A stretch of DNA of 64,000 bases from contig CACICB010000001.1 of NCBI GenBank assembly GCA_902585045.1, positions 62,001-126,000 of the forward strand, given 5' to 3'. The notes beneath the pieces are model-generated. The model was not told the DNA's origin. It made no database searches and was given only the letters and a program-made list of their open reading frames with translations. Numbering within the stretch: position 1 is the stretch's first letter; each line of letters begins with the position of its first letter. Origin of the DNA: an uncultured Pelagibacteraceae bacterium (GTDB lineage: Bacteria > Pseudomonadota > Alphaproteobacteria > Pelagibacterales > Pelagibacteraceae). The position numbers were made by a program, and so were the translations under genes. This document shows, in pieces, positions 35,624 to 43,647 of this stretch.

Positions 35624-36366
35624 CTTAAATTTTTAATTTTTCCGCCGTCTATTGAAAAGTTTTTAAAATTTGAATTTTTGTCTTTAATTAGTTCATAAAC
35701 TAAATTTGCGACCTCTTCAGGTTTTGTAGGTCTTTTTATTTTCTCAATTTTACACCTTTGTTTTAAAATTTGTTTAATGCTTCTTTTAAATATTTTTGCG
35801 TCTGTTTGTAGAAGTTTTTCTAGTCTGCTTGTTAAAGTCATGCCTGGATGAATTATCGATACAGAAACTTTATCAATTTTACCTTGCATAGCTAAAGCTT
35901 TCGAAAAATTATTTAAGGCTGAGTTAACAGCGCCGCCTATCATAAATGTATTTGAAGGATTTCTAGCGGCCCCTCCTCCAATATTAATAACTTTTCCTTT
36001 GCTTCTTTTGAGCGCAGGCCAAAAAGCTCTACTTAATCTTACTGCAGCTTTAAATTTTAAATTAAATCCATCTTCCCAGATATTGTCATTCAGATTTAAA
36101 AATTTTCCTCCCTTTGTTGCCCCTGCTACATTTATGAGGTAATCCAATTTTTTAATTTTTTTAGTAACTGAATTGCATGCAGATAATGATCTCAAGTCTT
36201 TAGAAATAATTAAAGAATTTTTAGGAAATTTTAAATTCTTTTGAAAAGTTTTTAATTTACTTTTTGATCTTGAAACTAAAATAACTTTAATCTTTTTATC
36301 ATTAAGCTTATCAGCTATTGCTGCTCCAATGCCTTGACTAGCCCCTGTTATTAATGCTGTTTTCAT
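35620..36366 (-). CDS. SDR-fold protein with all three catalytic residues replaced
   Basis: 248 residues with a classical short-chain dehydrogenase fold: cofactor loop TGASQGIG (7-14), basic residue pattern VSRSKSK suggesting NADP preference, and the NVAG motif (79-82). The catalytic triad positions are lost: in VINIGGGAARN the Ser is G131, 13 residues later the Tyr is G144, and 4 after that the Lys is N148 (GGAVNSALNNF). The spacing is exact, so this is substitution rather than misalignment. The rest is well conserved, including SIIHPGMT and the C-terminal DGGK. It probably binds NAD(P) without classical SDR catalysis, or uses other residues. It overlaps both neighbours by 4 bases. Confidence 0.85.
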   Translation of the reverse strand: MKTALITGASQGIGAAIADKLNDKKIKVILVSRSKSKLKTFQKNLKFPKNSLIISKDLRSLSACNSVTKKIKKLDYLINVAGATKGGKFLNLNDNIWEDGFNLKFKAAVRLSRAFWPALKRSKGKVINIGGGAARNPSNTFMIGGAVNSALNNFSKALAMQGKIDKVSVSIIHPGMTLTSRLEKLLQTDAKIFKRSIKQILKQRCKIEKIKRPTKPEEVANLVYELIKDKNSNFKNFSIDGGKIKNLR

Positions 36367-37142
36367 AAGATCTTAATATTAATATCTCTTAAATTTTCGT
36401 AAGTCACAATAATTTTGTCTTTCATATTAATTTTGTATGGTTGAGTCAAAGAACCACAAAGCAGATAATCTCCTTTTTTAAAGCTTATATTTTTATCTTT
36501 AAACTCATCAACAAAAGCCTTTAATGAGTCTCTAGGATCTATTCTTTTTGTTCCAGTGAAATAAGGTTCAGTAACATTATCGTTGATTTTTAATCTAATT
36601 TTAATTTTATTAATATCTGTTGTATGCCAATTCTTTATCTCTTCTCCTATAATAATCTTACCTCCATTTCCATGGTCAGAAATTCCAAGATACATTTGAA
36701 CTAGTTTATCAAATTTATTTTTTGAACTTTGTACATATCTAGAAGACGTAATATCAATAGCTGTATATAATTTAAAATTATTTATCCTATTTAGTAATTT
36801 GCTATCAATTTTTACATCTTGATCAATTTCAAATGCATATTCACATTCCAATTTGGAGTAAGGGATTTCTGAATATTTAATCGAGCAATTAGAAGGTAAA
36901 ATAGTTTCTTTAAAAATTTTACCTGGTACAGGTCCATCAAATCCCTCCTCTTTTTGAACTTCTTTTGCGACTGCCCCTATTTTCCAACCCACTGTTTTCT
37001 TATCCAATTCTTTATAAAATAAGTTTAAAGCTTTGTATGCTTCATCTCGATTTTTAGGAATTTCATTTTCAGTGAACCCATTTAGATCAACTAAAGTTTT
37101 CTTTGTCCATGCATTTGCTAGTTCTGTGCCTAACTTGTTCAT
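36363..37142 (-). CDS. 2-keto-4-pentenoate hydratase-like protein (FAH superfamily)
   Basis: 259 residues resembling the MhpD/HpcG/NahK family of hydratases and decarboxylases: an N-terminal helical part (LGTELANAWTKK), the VGWKIGAVAKEVQKE segment, PVPGKIF, the acidic metal-site pattern LECEYAFEID, and GDYLLCGSLTQPY near the end. Family enzymes hydrate or decarboxylate 2-oxo-pent-4-enoate-type intermediates of ring-cleavage pathways using Mg2+. No meta-cleavage dioxygenase is nearby, so the substrate may differ. It begins the operon that continues into the SDR-like and deacylase genes, and is divergent from the DUF1907 gene across 51 bases. Confidence 0.82.
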   Translation of the reverse strand: MNKLGTELANAWTKKTLVDLNGFTENEIPKNRDEAYKALNLFYKELDKKTVGWKIGAVAKEVQKEEGFDGPVPGKIFKETILPSNCSIKYSEIPYSKLECEYAFEIDQDVKIDSKLLNRINNFKLYTAIDITSSRYVQSSKNKFDKLVQMYLGISDHGNGGKIIIGEEIKNWHTTDINKIKIRLKINDNVTEPYFTGTKRIDPRDSLKAFVDEFKDKNISFKKGDYLLCGSLTQPYKINMKDKIIVTYENLRDINIKIL

Positions 37143-37193
37143 AATAAAAATTATATTTAATTGATAAACTTCTTTAAATGATATTAATAGATT

Positions 37194-38156
37194 ATGGAAT
37201 TAACAATCGAAAAAGCCAAGTTTCATCAAATTTCCTTGAAACAAGTAAGCGAAGCTTTAAAAATAGGTTTATCTAAAAACTATATTGAAGTTGATGTTTC
37301 GATTGTTGAATGCCCTGATCTAAGAAAATGGGATTGTCCTGCTGAAGGTATAAGTGGAAACCAAAGAATTATTGATGTTGGAGGTGAACCATACATGCAC
37401 GATAAAAGGTTCATAGGTACTGAATTTGATTATGAAGAAATAGCAAAAAGAATAGGCTCAGAGAAATCTTATGCTTTAGGTGCAGGATCAGGAGCAATGT
37501 CGTGCTTAGAGGGTCACTGTGGAGAGCTTATTATTAATGAAAATTTAATTACTAATGAGTCAAAATCAATAATTGCTCAAATTGATGAAAATAAAAAATG
37601 CAAATCAACGTCATACACTCACCGAAAGCATGGCGGACTAGGAAATATCTTTTACTCCGAAGGAAAAAAAGGAGATGTTATAAAAATTAAAATTAAAGGA
37701 AGGTCGGGTGAGCAAGGCTCTTTACCTCAATCTATGAGAACTGCGCTAATTGAAAATTTACAAACAAACTTTAGTGTTGCGCTGGGTGGTGTGTTTAGAA
37801 TCTTAAATGGCAAGATTAAATCCCATGTTCAACCAGACTATGCAGATATAAAACACGAATATTATGATCCAAAACAAATGAAATGTGTTAAGGATTTTTT
37901 ACAGTTTTACGAACCTATAGGGCCACATTTTCAATGCTATTCAGTTTTATGGACTAATGATCCCTCTGGAGGAAAATTAGATTTAAGAGAGTCAGGAGAA
38001 CACACTCATTTTCATTCTTATAAAGGTGCTCAAGATGCCGGCCACTATCATTTCGATGTAACCCCTAATGAAATTGAATACGAATGCTATTTCAATACCG
38101 CCGAGGAAGTTCATAGAGTAAACAATATTTACAAGGAATTGAAAAATACTAATTAG
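37194..38156 (+). CDS. DUF1907 protein, homologue of human C11orf54 (zinc ester hydrolase PTD012)
   Basis: 320 residues. The hallmark is the C-terminal histidine cluster SGEHTHFHSYKGAQDAGHYHFD, with H270, H272, H274, H284 and H286, which in the human protein binds zinc. Upstream segments VECPDLRKWDCPAEGI, DVGGEPYMHD, GAGSGAMSCLEGHCGELI and THRKHGGLGN also match the family. The human homologue has weak esterase activity in vitro; the physiological reaction is not settled. In this genome it is next to a PanB-like gene (18-base gap) and divergent from a hydratase-SDR-deacylase operon, suggesting a role in carboxylic or keto-acid metabolism. Full length, no truncation seen. Confidence 0.82.
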   Translation: MELTIEKAKFHQISLKQVSEALKIGLSKNYIEVDVSIVECPDLRKWDCPAEGISGNQRIIDVGGEPYMHDKRFIGTEFDYEEIAKRIGSEKSYALGAGSGAMSCLEGHCGELIINENLITNESKSIIAQIDENKKCKSTSYTHRKHGGLGNIFYSEGKKGDVIKIKIKGRSGEQGSLPQSMRTALIENLQTNFSVALGGVFRILNGKIKSHVQPDYADIKHEYYDPKQMKCVKDFLQFYEPIGPHFQCYSVLWTNDPSGGKLDLRESGEHTHFHSYKGAQDAGHYHFDVTPNEIEYECYFNTAEEVHRVNNIYKELKNTN

Positions 38157-38174
38157 TTTGATTAAATATAAATT

Positions 38175-38987
38175 ATGAAAAATATTTATACTTGGGCGGC
38201 TAATCCTGCAAAAAGAACTGTCACTGTAGGTGATATTATTGAAGCTAAAGGAAAAAAAATTCTTACACAAGTAACTGCAAATAATTCATTAGAGGCAAAA
38301 GCAGCTGAAGAAGCAGGTTTTGACATGATAATAGGAAGTGCTTCAAATGTTAAGAAGGTTCGGGAAGGATCCAAGTCTCTTTTTTATACTGCAGCACTCG
38401 AACTACATAATTATCCTACAGCCGAGGATGTGTTACGTGGAGCCTTTAAAGCTTTAGAGAATGGTGCTGATGCGGTTATGACTGCCAGAAGTATGGATGT
38501 TGTTTCTATGCTTGCAAAAGAAGATGTTCCAGTTATGGGTCATTTAGGTTTGGTTCCTAGAAAATCTACATGGATTGGTGGCTTAAGAGCTGTAGGTAAA
38601 ACTGCTGATGAAGCATACGAACTATTTAAAAAATTTAAACGTTTAGAGGATGCTGGGGCCTTTTCAGCCGAATGTGAAGTTATTCCTGAAAATATTATGG
38701 GGGAAATATCAAAAAGGACGAGTATTGTAACTGTATCTCTAGGATCTGGAAAAAAAGCTGATGTTATGTATCTATTCATGAATGATATTTGTGGAGAGCA
38801 AGAAAAGTCCCCTAGACATGCAAAAGCTTATACAAATTTAAAAAAGATGAAAGATGAAATTGAAATCGAAAGAGTTAGAGCCTTAAAAGCATTTATTAAA
38901 GATAGTTTAGAGGGGAAATTTCCTGGGCCTGAAAATTCAGTAAATGTTAGTGAAGAAATTTTAGAAAATTTTAAAAAGAAACTTTAA
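38175..38987 (+). CDS. PanB-like (ketopantoate hydroxymethyltransferase fold) protein with altered metal site
   Basis: 270 residues clearly related to PanB through VPVMGHLGLVPR (118-129), GLRAVGKTADEA and LEDAGAFSAECEVIPEN with the conserved Glu (E166). However, the metal ligands of true PanB are not conserved. The GDS Asp is replaced in IIGSAS (52-57), the ADLPF segment is missing through a shortening before residue 95, and the KIEGG Glu region reads MTARSM (102-107). It is therefore unlikely to be an ordinary ketopantoate synthase. It is in operon position behind the DUF1907 gene and ends in a 4-base convergent overlap with the DMT permease gene. Confidence 0.75.
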   Translation: MKNIYTWAANPAKRTVTVGDIIEAKGKKILTQVTANNSLEAKAAEEAGFDMIIGSASNVKKVREGSKSLFYTAALELHNYPTAEDVLRGAFKALENGADAVMTARSMDVVSMLAKEDVPVMGHLGLVPRKSTWIGGLRAVGKTADEAYELFKKFKRLEDAGAFSAECEVIPENIMGEISKRTSIVTVSLGSGKKADVMYLFMNDICGEQEKSPRHAKAYTNLKKMKDEIEIERVRALKAFIKDSLEGKFPGPENSVNVSEEILENFKKKL

Positions 38988-39910
38988 TCTTTTTTAATAG
39001 GAATAGTTGGGTGTCTTGCTGTTGAAGTAACAATGTTTTTCTTTAATTTTACTTCTCTCAAAACGATATATACACCTGCTGCAATTATTATTAAGTTTCC
39101 TATATAATTATTAATTGTAGGTATCTCATTAAAAACAACGTAACCCAAAAATACACCTGCAAAAATTTGAGTATATAAAATTGATCCAAAAATTGCTCCA
39201 GGCAGGTGTCTAGCAGCATTGATGACAAATATCATGGCTGTTCCTCTAGAAATTCCAGAAATAGCGTTCAATACTAAATCATTAAAAGTCATCTCTTTGA
39301 AAACAAAGAATACAAATATACCAGAAAACAATATCATAAAAATTTTTCCGAATATTAAAAATGAGAACAAGCTTTCCTCATAACCATATTTTCTTACTAT
39401 TAAATAACTTGCAGACGCAAAAATTGGGCACAACAAAGCTACAAATACGTAACTGTTAATTTCGGCTCCAAAAGGATTAATAGAAATAAGTGTTCCGATA
39501 AAACCAATTACTATAGCAGTAAATCTTTTCCATCTAACAACTTCACCTAAAAATAAAACTGATCCGATGGTTATTAATAATGGTATTAAAAATACAATAC
39601 TGTACATAGTAACCATTGGTAATAAATAGAATCCTGTGTATGCAAAAAAAACAGCTAACACCATCGTTAAAGTTCTAAAAAAATGAATTTTTAAATTAGC
39701 ACCCTTTAATTCTTTCCAGCCATCGAGGGTTTGAGTGTACAAAATAATAGGTATAAGAGCGAACAAGGAGTTGACGAAAATTATCTGTATTATGTCGTAA
39801 TCTTCAGCAATATATTTTACTATTGCATCTTGAGTTACAAATAAAAAATACCCGAGGCAAGCTAGAAAAAATTCGGGAAGATAACTCTTCTCCGATAATT
39901 TTGAATTCAT
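38984..39910 (-). CDS. EamA/DMT-family permease
   Basis: 308 residues with about ten transmembrane helices arranged as two EamA repeats, each beginning with a short helix pair (FLACLGYFLFVTQDAIVKYI in the first; FVALLCPIFASASYLIVRKYG in the second). Members export or import amino acids, nucleotides or other small metabolites; substrate cannot be predicted. Its ATG overlaps the PhyH-family gene end by 1 base, so those two genes are co-transcribed. The C-terminus is a short basic tail. Confidence 0.85.
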   Translation of the reverse strand: MNSKLSEKSYLPEFFLACLGYFLFVTQDAIVKYIAEDYDIIQIIFVNSLFALIPIILYTQTLDGWKELKGANLKIHFFRTLTMVLAVFFAYTGFYLLPMVTMYSIVFLIPLLITIGSVLFLGEVVRWKRFTAIVIGFIGTLISINPFGAEINSYVFVALLCPIFASASYLIVRKYGYEESLFSFLIFGKIFMILFSGIFVFFVFKEMTFNDLVLNAISGISRGTAMIFVINAARHLPGAIFGSILYTQIFAGVFLGYVVFNEIPTINNYIGNLIIIAAGVYIVLREVKLKKNIVTSTARHPTIPIKKD

Positions 39911-40893
39911 TAAATAATATTTGCTAAATCTCTTTTAGTTCCTTTAAAAGTAGGAAGAGGATATTTATAAGACCATTTTCTTGGAATGCATTTTACTTTA
40001 GCTTTTTCCCATAAAGCTATCCATTGTTTGTAATTTTGTACTTTTATATTTTTTTTGTTTTTACTTTTAACAATAAAATTAGGCAATGGATCTCTTCCTG
40101 AAGGCTGACCTGCTTTATTATATCTCAAGTCCATACTTATTCTAAAATTTTTTGATTTATTTGGTAGTGAACAATGAAGTAGATATCTATTTAATAATAT
40201 TATATCGCCGACATCAGCTTCGAGGGGCACGGTTGATAATTTATCGATTATTTCTTTGCCTCTAACTTCTACTTGTCCCTTGCTTCCAAAATCGTGGTTA
40301 ACAAGTCCAAATTTATGACTTTCTTTTACAGCAAGCATACAACCATTTTCTATTCTTGTTTTAGTAAAAGGTATCCAACACGTTATTAGTTCAGTACCCT
40401 TCTGTCCTTTTTTATTCATAACACCGGCATCTTGATGCCAAGGAGTTCTTCCAACTAGGCCGTCATTTAAATTCTTTTTTGCAACACCTTTTTCAGGTTG
40501 TTTGATTCTTGAATTTTGACAAGGATTAGAAGCTATTTCGGGACCTAGAATTTTTTCAATCTTATCTAAAATCTTTTTATTTTTAATTAAATTCCATATT
40601 GATTGACTTGCAAAAAAATCACTATTAGCGTTTATGTTTTTTTCAGGAAGTCTTATGTTAAAATATTGATCAAGTTCAGGAATATCTAAAGAAACCAAAT
40701 ATGAGTATTTTTTCTTAAACTCATAATTTAGTACTTTTACTTTGTCACTTTTAGGAACAAATCTATGAATGAGCCTATCCATGATAAAAGCCATATCATT
40801 TAAAATTGGTTCTAAATCCTCTTTATAATCTAAAACACCCTTTAATCTTATGAAACCTTGTTTCTCAAAAACTTTTTTAATATTTTGGCTCAT
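39910..40893 (-). CDS. Phytanoyl-CoA dioxygenase (PhyH)-family Fe(II)/2-oxoglutarate oxygenase
   Basis: 327 residues with the complete iron facial triad: H153 and D155 in TPWHQDAGV and H240 in YLLHCSLPN, plus R251 in NFRISMDLRYN as the 2-oxoglutarate anchor. The double-stranded beta-helix segment ELITCWIPFTKTRIENGCM is typical of PhyH-like small-molecule hydroxylases. Likely reaction: 2-oxoglutarate- and O2-dependent hydroxylation of a small organic substrate; identity unknown. It follows livG (38-base gap), on the same strand and downstream of the transporter genes, so it could be part of that transcript. Confidence 0.85.
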   Translation of the reverse strand: MSQNIKKVFEKQGFIRLKGVLDYKEDLEPILNDMAFIMDRLIHRFVPKSDKVKVLNYEFKKKYSYLVSLDIPELDQYFNIRLPEKNINANSDFFASQSIWNLIKNKKILDKIEKILGPEIASNPCQNSRIKQPEKGVAKKNLNDGLVGRTPWHQDAGVMNKKGQKGTELITCWIPFTKTRIENGCMLAVKESHKFGLVNHDFGSKGQVEVRGKEIIDKLSTVPLEADVGDIILLNRYLLHCSLPNKSKNFRISMDLRYNKAGQPSGRDPLPNFIVKSKNKKNIKVQNYKQWIALWEKAKVKCIPRKWSYKYPLPTFKGTKRDLANII

Positions 40894-40931
40894 TGAATCG
40901 TAATGATTGGAAAAATATTATCAAATTTATT

Positions 40932-41729
40932 TTAGACTGCAAGTGCTTTTCGCATCTCTTCATCGTCCATTTTTTTACCCAAATACGCCTCGATTACAGC
41001 ATTATCATCTTTTACTTGGGCTGGAGTACCCTCTGCAATTTTCTGACCATGGTCAAAAACAGTTACTGAATTACAAGTATCCATTACGACTTTTAAAATA
41101 TGCTCTATAATAATAAGAGTAAGGCCATATTTTTCTTTTAGCTGCATAATAATTTTCATTAAATTATCTACGTTGACTGGGGATAAACCCGCAGCTGGTT
41201 CGTCTAACATTAGTAATTTTGGTTTCATAGCGATTGCTCTTGCTAAAACTAATAATCTTCTCTGACCGCCAGAAAGCTCACTAGCATTTAGCTCTGCATA
41301 GTCTGCTAATCCTACAAAAGAAAGGAGTTCCATCATTTCCTCTTTGATAGCTCTTTCTTGATCCCAGATTTTTTTTCTTCCTATAACTGCATCGAAAAAC
41401 TTGTAAGGCACTCTAGTATGATATCCCGACATAACATTATCTATAACTGTCATATCTTGGTAAAGTCTTAGTAATTGGAACGTTCTTGATAAGCCATAGG
41501 TAGCAATCTCATGTGGAGGTGCAAAAGTAATATCATGACCATCAAACTCAATATAGCTTCCAGGATCGCTATCATAGATTCCTGAAACTAAATTAAAAAA
41601 TGTACTTTTGCCTGAGCCATTGGGTCCAATTATTCCTCTAATTTCATTTTTTGGAAGTTCAAAATCAACTTTATTAATAGCTTTCAAGCCACCAAATGAT
41701 TTAGATAATTGTTTAGTTTTTAAAATCAT
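40932..41729 (-). CDS. livG: Branched-chain amino-acid-type ABC transporter ATPase LivG
   Basis: A 265-residue ATPase: Walker A GPNGSGKST, the LivG-type Q-loop LSRTFQLLRLY, signature LSGGQRR, Walker B LLMLDEPAAGLSP and H-loop IEHILKVVM. The final DDEEMRKALAV is a charged tail. LivG and LivF form the ATPase pair under the LivH-LivM pore. The LivF partner is encoded on the opposite strand past livK. HAAT-family transporters also carry urea, amides, aromatic acids and other carboxylates, so branched-chain amino acids are not assured. Confidence 0.9.
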   Translation of the reverse strand: MILKTKQLSKSFGGLKAINKVDFELPKNEIRGIIGPNGSGKSTFFNLVSGIYDSDPGSYIEFDGHDITFAPPHEIATYGLSRTFQLLRLYQDMTVIDNVMSGYHTRVPYKFFDAVIGRKKIWDQERAIKEEMMELLSFVGLADYAELNASELSGGQRRLLVLARAIAMKPKLLMLDEPAAGLSPVNVDNLMKIIMQLKEKYGLTLIIIEHILKVVMDTCNSVTVFDHGQKIAEGTPAQVKDDNAVIEAYLGKKMDDEEMRKALAV

Positions 41730-42718
41730 GTTGTTTTTTCTGTTCCAGTTTTCTTTTTAAATCTCTTTTCTAAGAAATATCTGTCAATAAAACCGCCTAA
41801 ACCCTTAGGCATAAATAAAATAGTTAATACAATTGTTAAACCAAATATTAAAAGCTGATATTTATATAATGGTCTAGTTAAGTCATAAACAATTGTAATT
41901 ACTATAGCGCCAATAATTCCACCCCAAATATGACCGAGACCTCCTAGGACAACCATAGCTAAGAAGGTTACCATTTCTATAACTGTGTAATTATTAGGAT
42001 GTATGTATCCTGGAGGCATGTGAGCATAAACTGCACCTGCCGCACCAGCAAACATAGCACTCAAAATAAAAGCTAAAATTTTATATTTTTTTACATTAAT
42101 TCCAGCGGCTGCAGCACAAATTGGATCTTCTCTGATAGACATAAACGCTCTTCCAACTCCAGATCTTAAAATACTGAATGAGAAGTAAACCGCTATAATC
42201 ATTATTGTCATTGAGATGAAGTAATATCTGTCCGGAGAGTCAAAGTTGTAACCCATTAAAGAAGGTGTTGGAATATCAGAAATACCAAATGTAGATCTAA
42301 AAAAGTTTCCGTTTTCAATAAATAATCTTATTGCCTCACCTCCACCTAATGTCGCTAAGGCTAAATAAGGACCTTCCAATCTAAAAGATGGAATTCCCAT
42401 TGCTACTCCAAAAATTGCAGTAACTATTATAGCTATAGGTAAAGTTGCCCAAAAACCAAGTCCTAAATATAAAAATAATGTTCCAGCGGTGTAAGAACCT
42501 ACTGCAAATAAACCAACGTGTCCTACTGTAACTTGACCGCAATATCCCTTAACAATGTTTAGTCCTGCGGCAACCACAATATTTACAAATATTAAAGTAG
42601 CTAAATGTGACTGATAAACATCCGTGAAAACTACTGATGGTACAAAAGCTAAGATGACGAAAGCTATAATAAAAGCAATAAAAGGATAATCTCTGATAAT
42701 CGATTTAAATTTTTCCAT
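41726..42718 (-). CDS. livM: Branched-chain amino-acid-type ABC transporter permease LivM
   Basis: 330 residues with about nine transmembrane helices and the LivM signature GLNIVKGYCGQVTVGHVGLFAVG near residue 53 (written here only in part: GYCGQVTVGHVG). The EAA-equivalent loop is AAAAGINVKKYK, and the FVLGGLGHIWG-like VLGGLGHIWGGIIGA is conserved. It overlaps livG by 4 bases and abuts the 2OG oxygenase gene by 1 base. With LivH it would form the substrate channel. Confidence 0.9.
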   Translation of the reverse strand: MEKFKSIIRDYPFIAFIIAFVILAFVPSVVFTDVYQSHLATLIFVNIVVAAGLNIVKGYCGQVTVGHVGLFAVGSYTAGTLFLYLGLGFWATLPIAIIVTAIFGVAMGIPSFRLEGPYLALATLGGGEAIRLFIENGNFFRSTFGISDIPTPSLMGYNFDSPDRYYFISMTIMIIAVYFSFSILRSGVGRAFMSIREDPICAAAAGINVKKYKILAFILSAMFAGAAGAVYAHMPPGYIHPNNYTVIEMVTFLAMVVLGGLGHIWGGIIGAIVITIVYDLTRPLYKYQLLIFGLTIVLTILFMPKGLGGFIDRYFLEKRFKKKTGTEKTT

Positions 42719-43584
42719 TATCCAACTTCTCTCATTAAATAATCTGAGTCATGTGAAGATGTGAGCATTCTTTTGTTTGTTTTCTTAATTTTGGGTAAAT
42801 AGCTAACGTTTTTATATCTCCATACAACAGGTTTACTTAACGCATAACTTCCATAAATGAAAAATCTTTTCTTGCCTTTGATTTCTCTGAATAAAGATAC
42901 ACCATGGTAAGAGTTAGGTGTAGATTGGAAAAAAATTACACTCCCTTTTGACGGAGTAAATTCTTTAACTTTTGTTAGTTCAGAAATACCAGGAAATCTT
43001 TTAAAACTTTTTCTATATTTCATATCAGTTTTCTTTTTAAAAATTGATAAAGCTCCGCCATTTTTTTTTGGTATATCGTTTAAATAAATAAGAAAATTAT
43101 AAAGTCTTGTTACATCATCTCTGTGCGGCCTTAACCTATATCCGCCCCTAGAAACAGAAAAATCTATGTCTAGATTTACATTTGGGTTTTTATAAGTTTT
43201 ACCTAACATTTTCATTAATTCTTTTGAATTCATCAATTTTTTATTTGTAAATTTTTCCCTCAAAAATTTGCTAGGCAAGTATGCATTTGACCAACCATAA
43301 TCCTTAAAAGTTTTTTTAAATCTATTTTCAACTCTTTTATAAAAAGATTGGCTGTTAAATTGTTTATATAATTTGTTAGATAATGTTGATTTTTTTAAAT
43401 AATTTTTAAAATTTCTTGACCCTTTGTTAATTCTATTTCTACCACCTTGTATTAAATCGTCGAATGATTTTGCATTTCGAATTTCGTCTATAAGTTTTTC
43501 ACAATCTTTTTTTGAAATGGCACCTTTGCCAACCATTACAGGAAAGTTACTTTTTACCTTCTTCAATTTGTTTACATTTATCAT
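42718..43584 (-). CDS. Fe(II)/2-oxoglutarate oxygenase embedded in the liv operon
   Basis: 288 residues of the prolyl-4-hydroxylase-like 2OG-Fe(II) superfamily. The iron ligands H154 and D156 are in RPHRDDVTR, the distal H227 is in NSYHGVSLF and R240 (KKRFFIYGSY) is positioned for 2-oxoglutarate. The YLNDIPKKNGGALSIF strand is typical. The N-terminal half is very Lys-rich. It lies between livK and livM, sharing 1 base with livM, so it is expressed with the importer. This suggests it modifies either the imported molecule or its product, though it might be a protein or surface-sugar hydroxylase. Confidence 0.78.
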   Translation of the reverse strand: MINVNKLKKVKSNFPVMVGKGAISKKDCEKLIDEIRNAKSFDDLIQGGRNRINKGSRNFKNYLKKSTLSNKLYKQFNSQSFYKRVENRFKKTFKDYGWSNAYLPSKFLREKFTNKKLMNSKELMKMLGKTYKNPNVNLDIDFSVSRGGYRLRPHRDDVTRLYNFLIYLNDIPKKNGGALSIFKKKTDMKYRKSFKRFPGISELTKVKEFTPSKGSVIFFQSTPNSYHGVSLFREIKGKKRFFIYGSYALSKPVVWRYKNVSYLPKIKKTNKRMLTSSHDSDYLMREVG

Positions 43585-43606
43585 TTTTGTGGTTTCCTTG
43601 AAAAAA

Positions 43607-43632
43607 TGAGCGGTAGTTTTACCTACCGCTCA
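43607..43632 (-). terminator. Intrinsic terminator/attenuator after livK
   Basis: Minus-strand TGAGCGGTAG and CTACCGCTCA form a perfect 10-bp stem with a 6-base loop, followed by six T. It lies 15 bases after the livK stop and 22 bases before the next gene in the same direction. It probably terminates most transcripts after the binding-protein gene and lets a fraction continue into the oxygenase, livM and livG. The same arrangement follows glpV. Confidence 0.88.
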
Positions 43633-43647
43633 CAATTTTTTTAACTA

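Noticed and set aside
38175-38987. Calling the gene panB
   Set aside because: The metal-binding residues that define ketopantoate hydroxymethyltransferase are not conserved.
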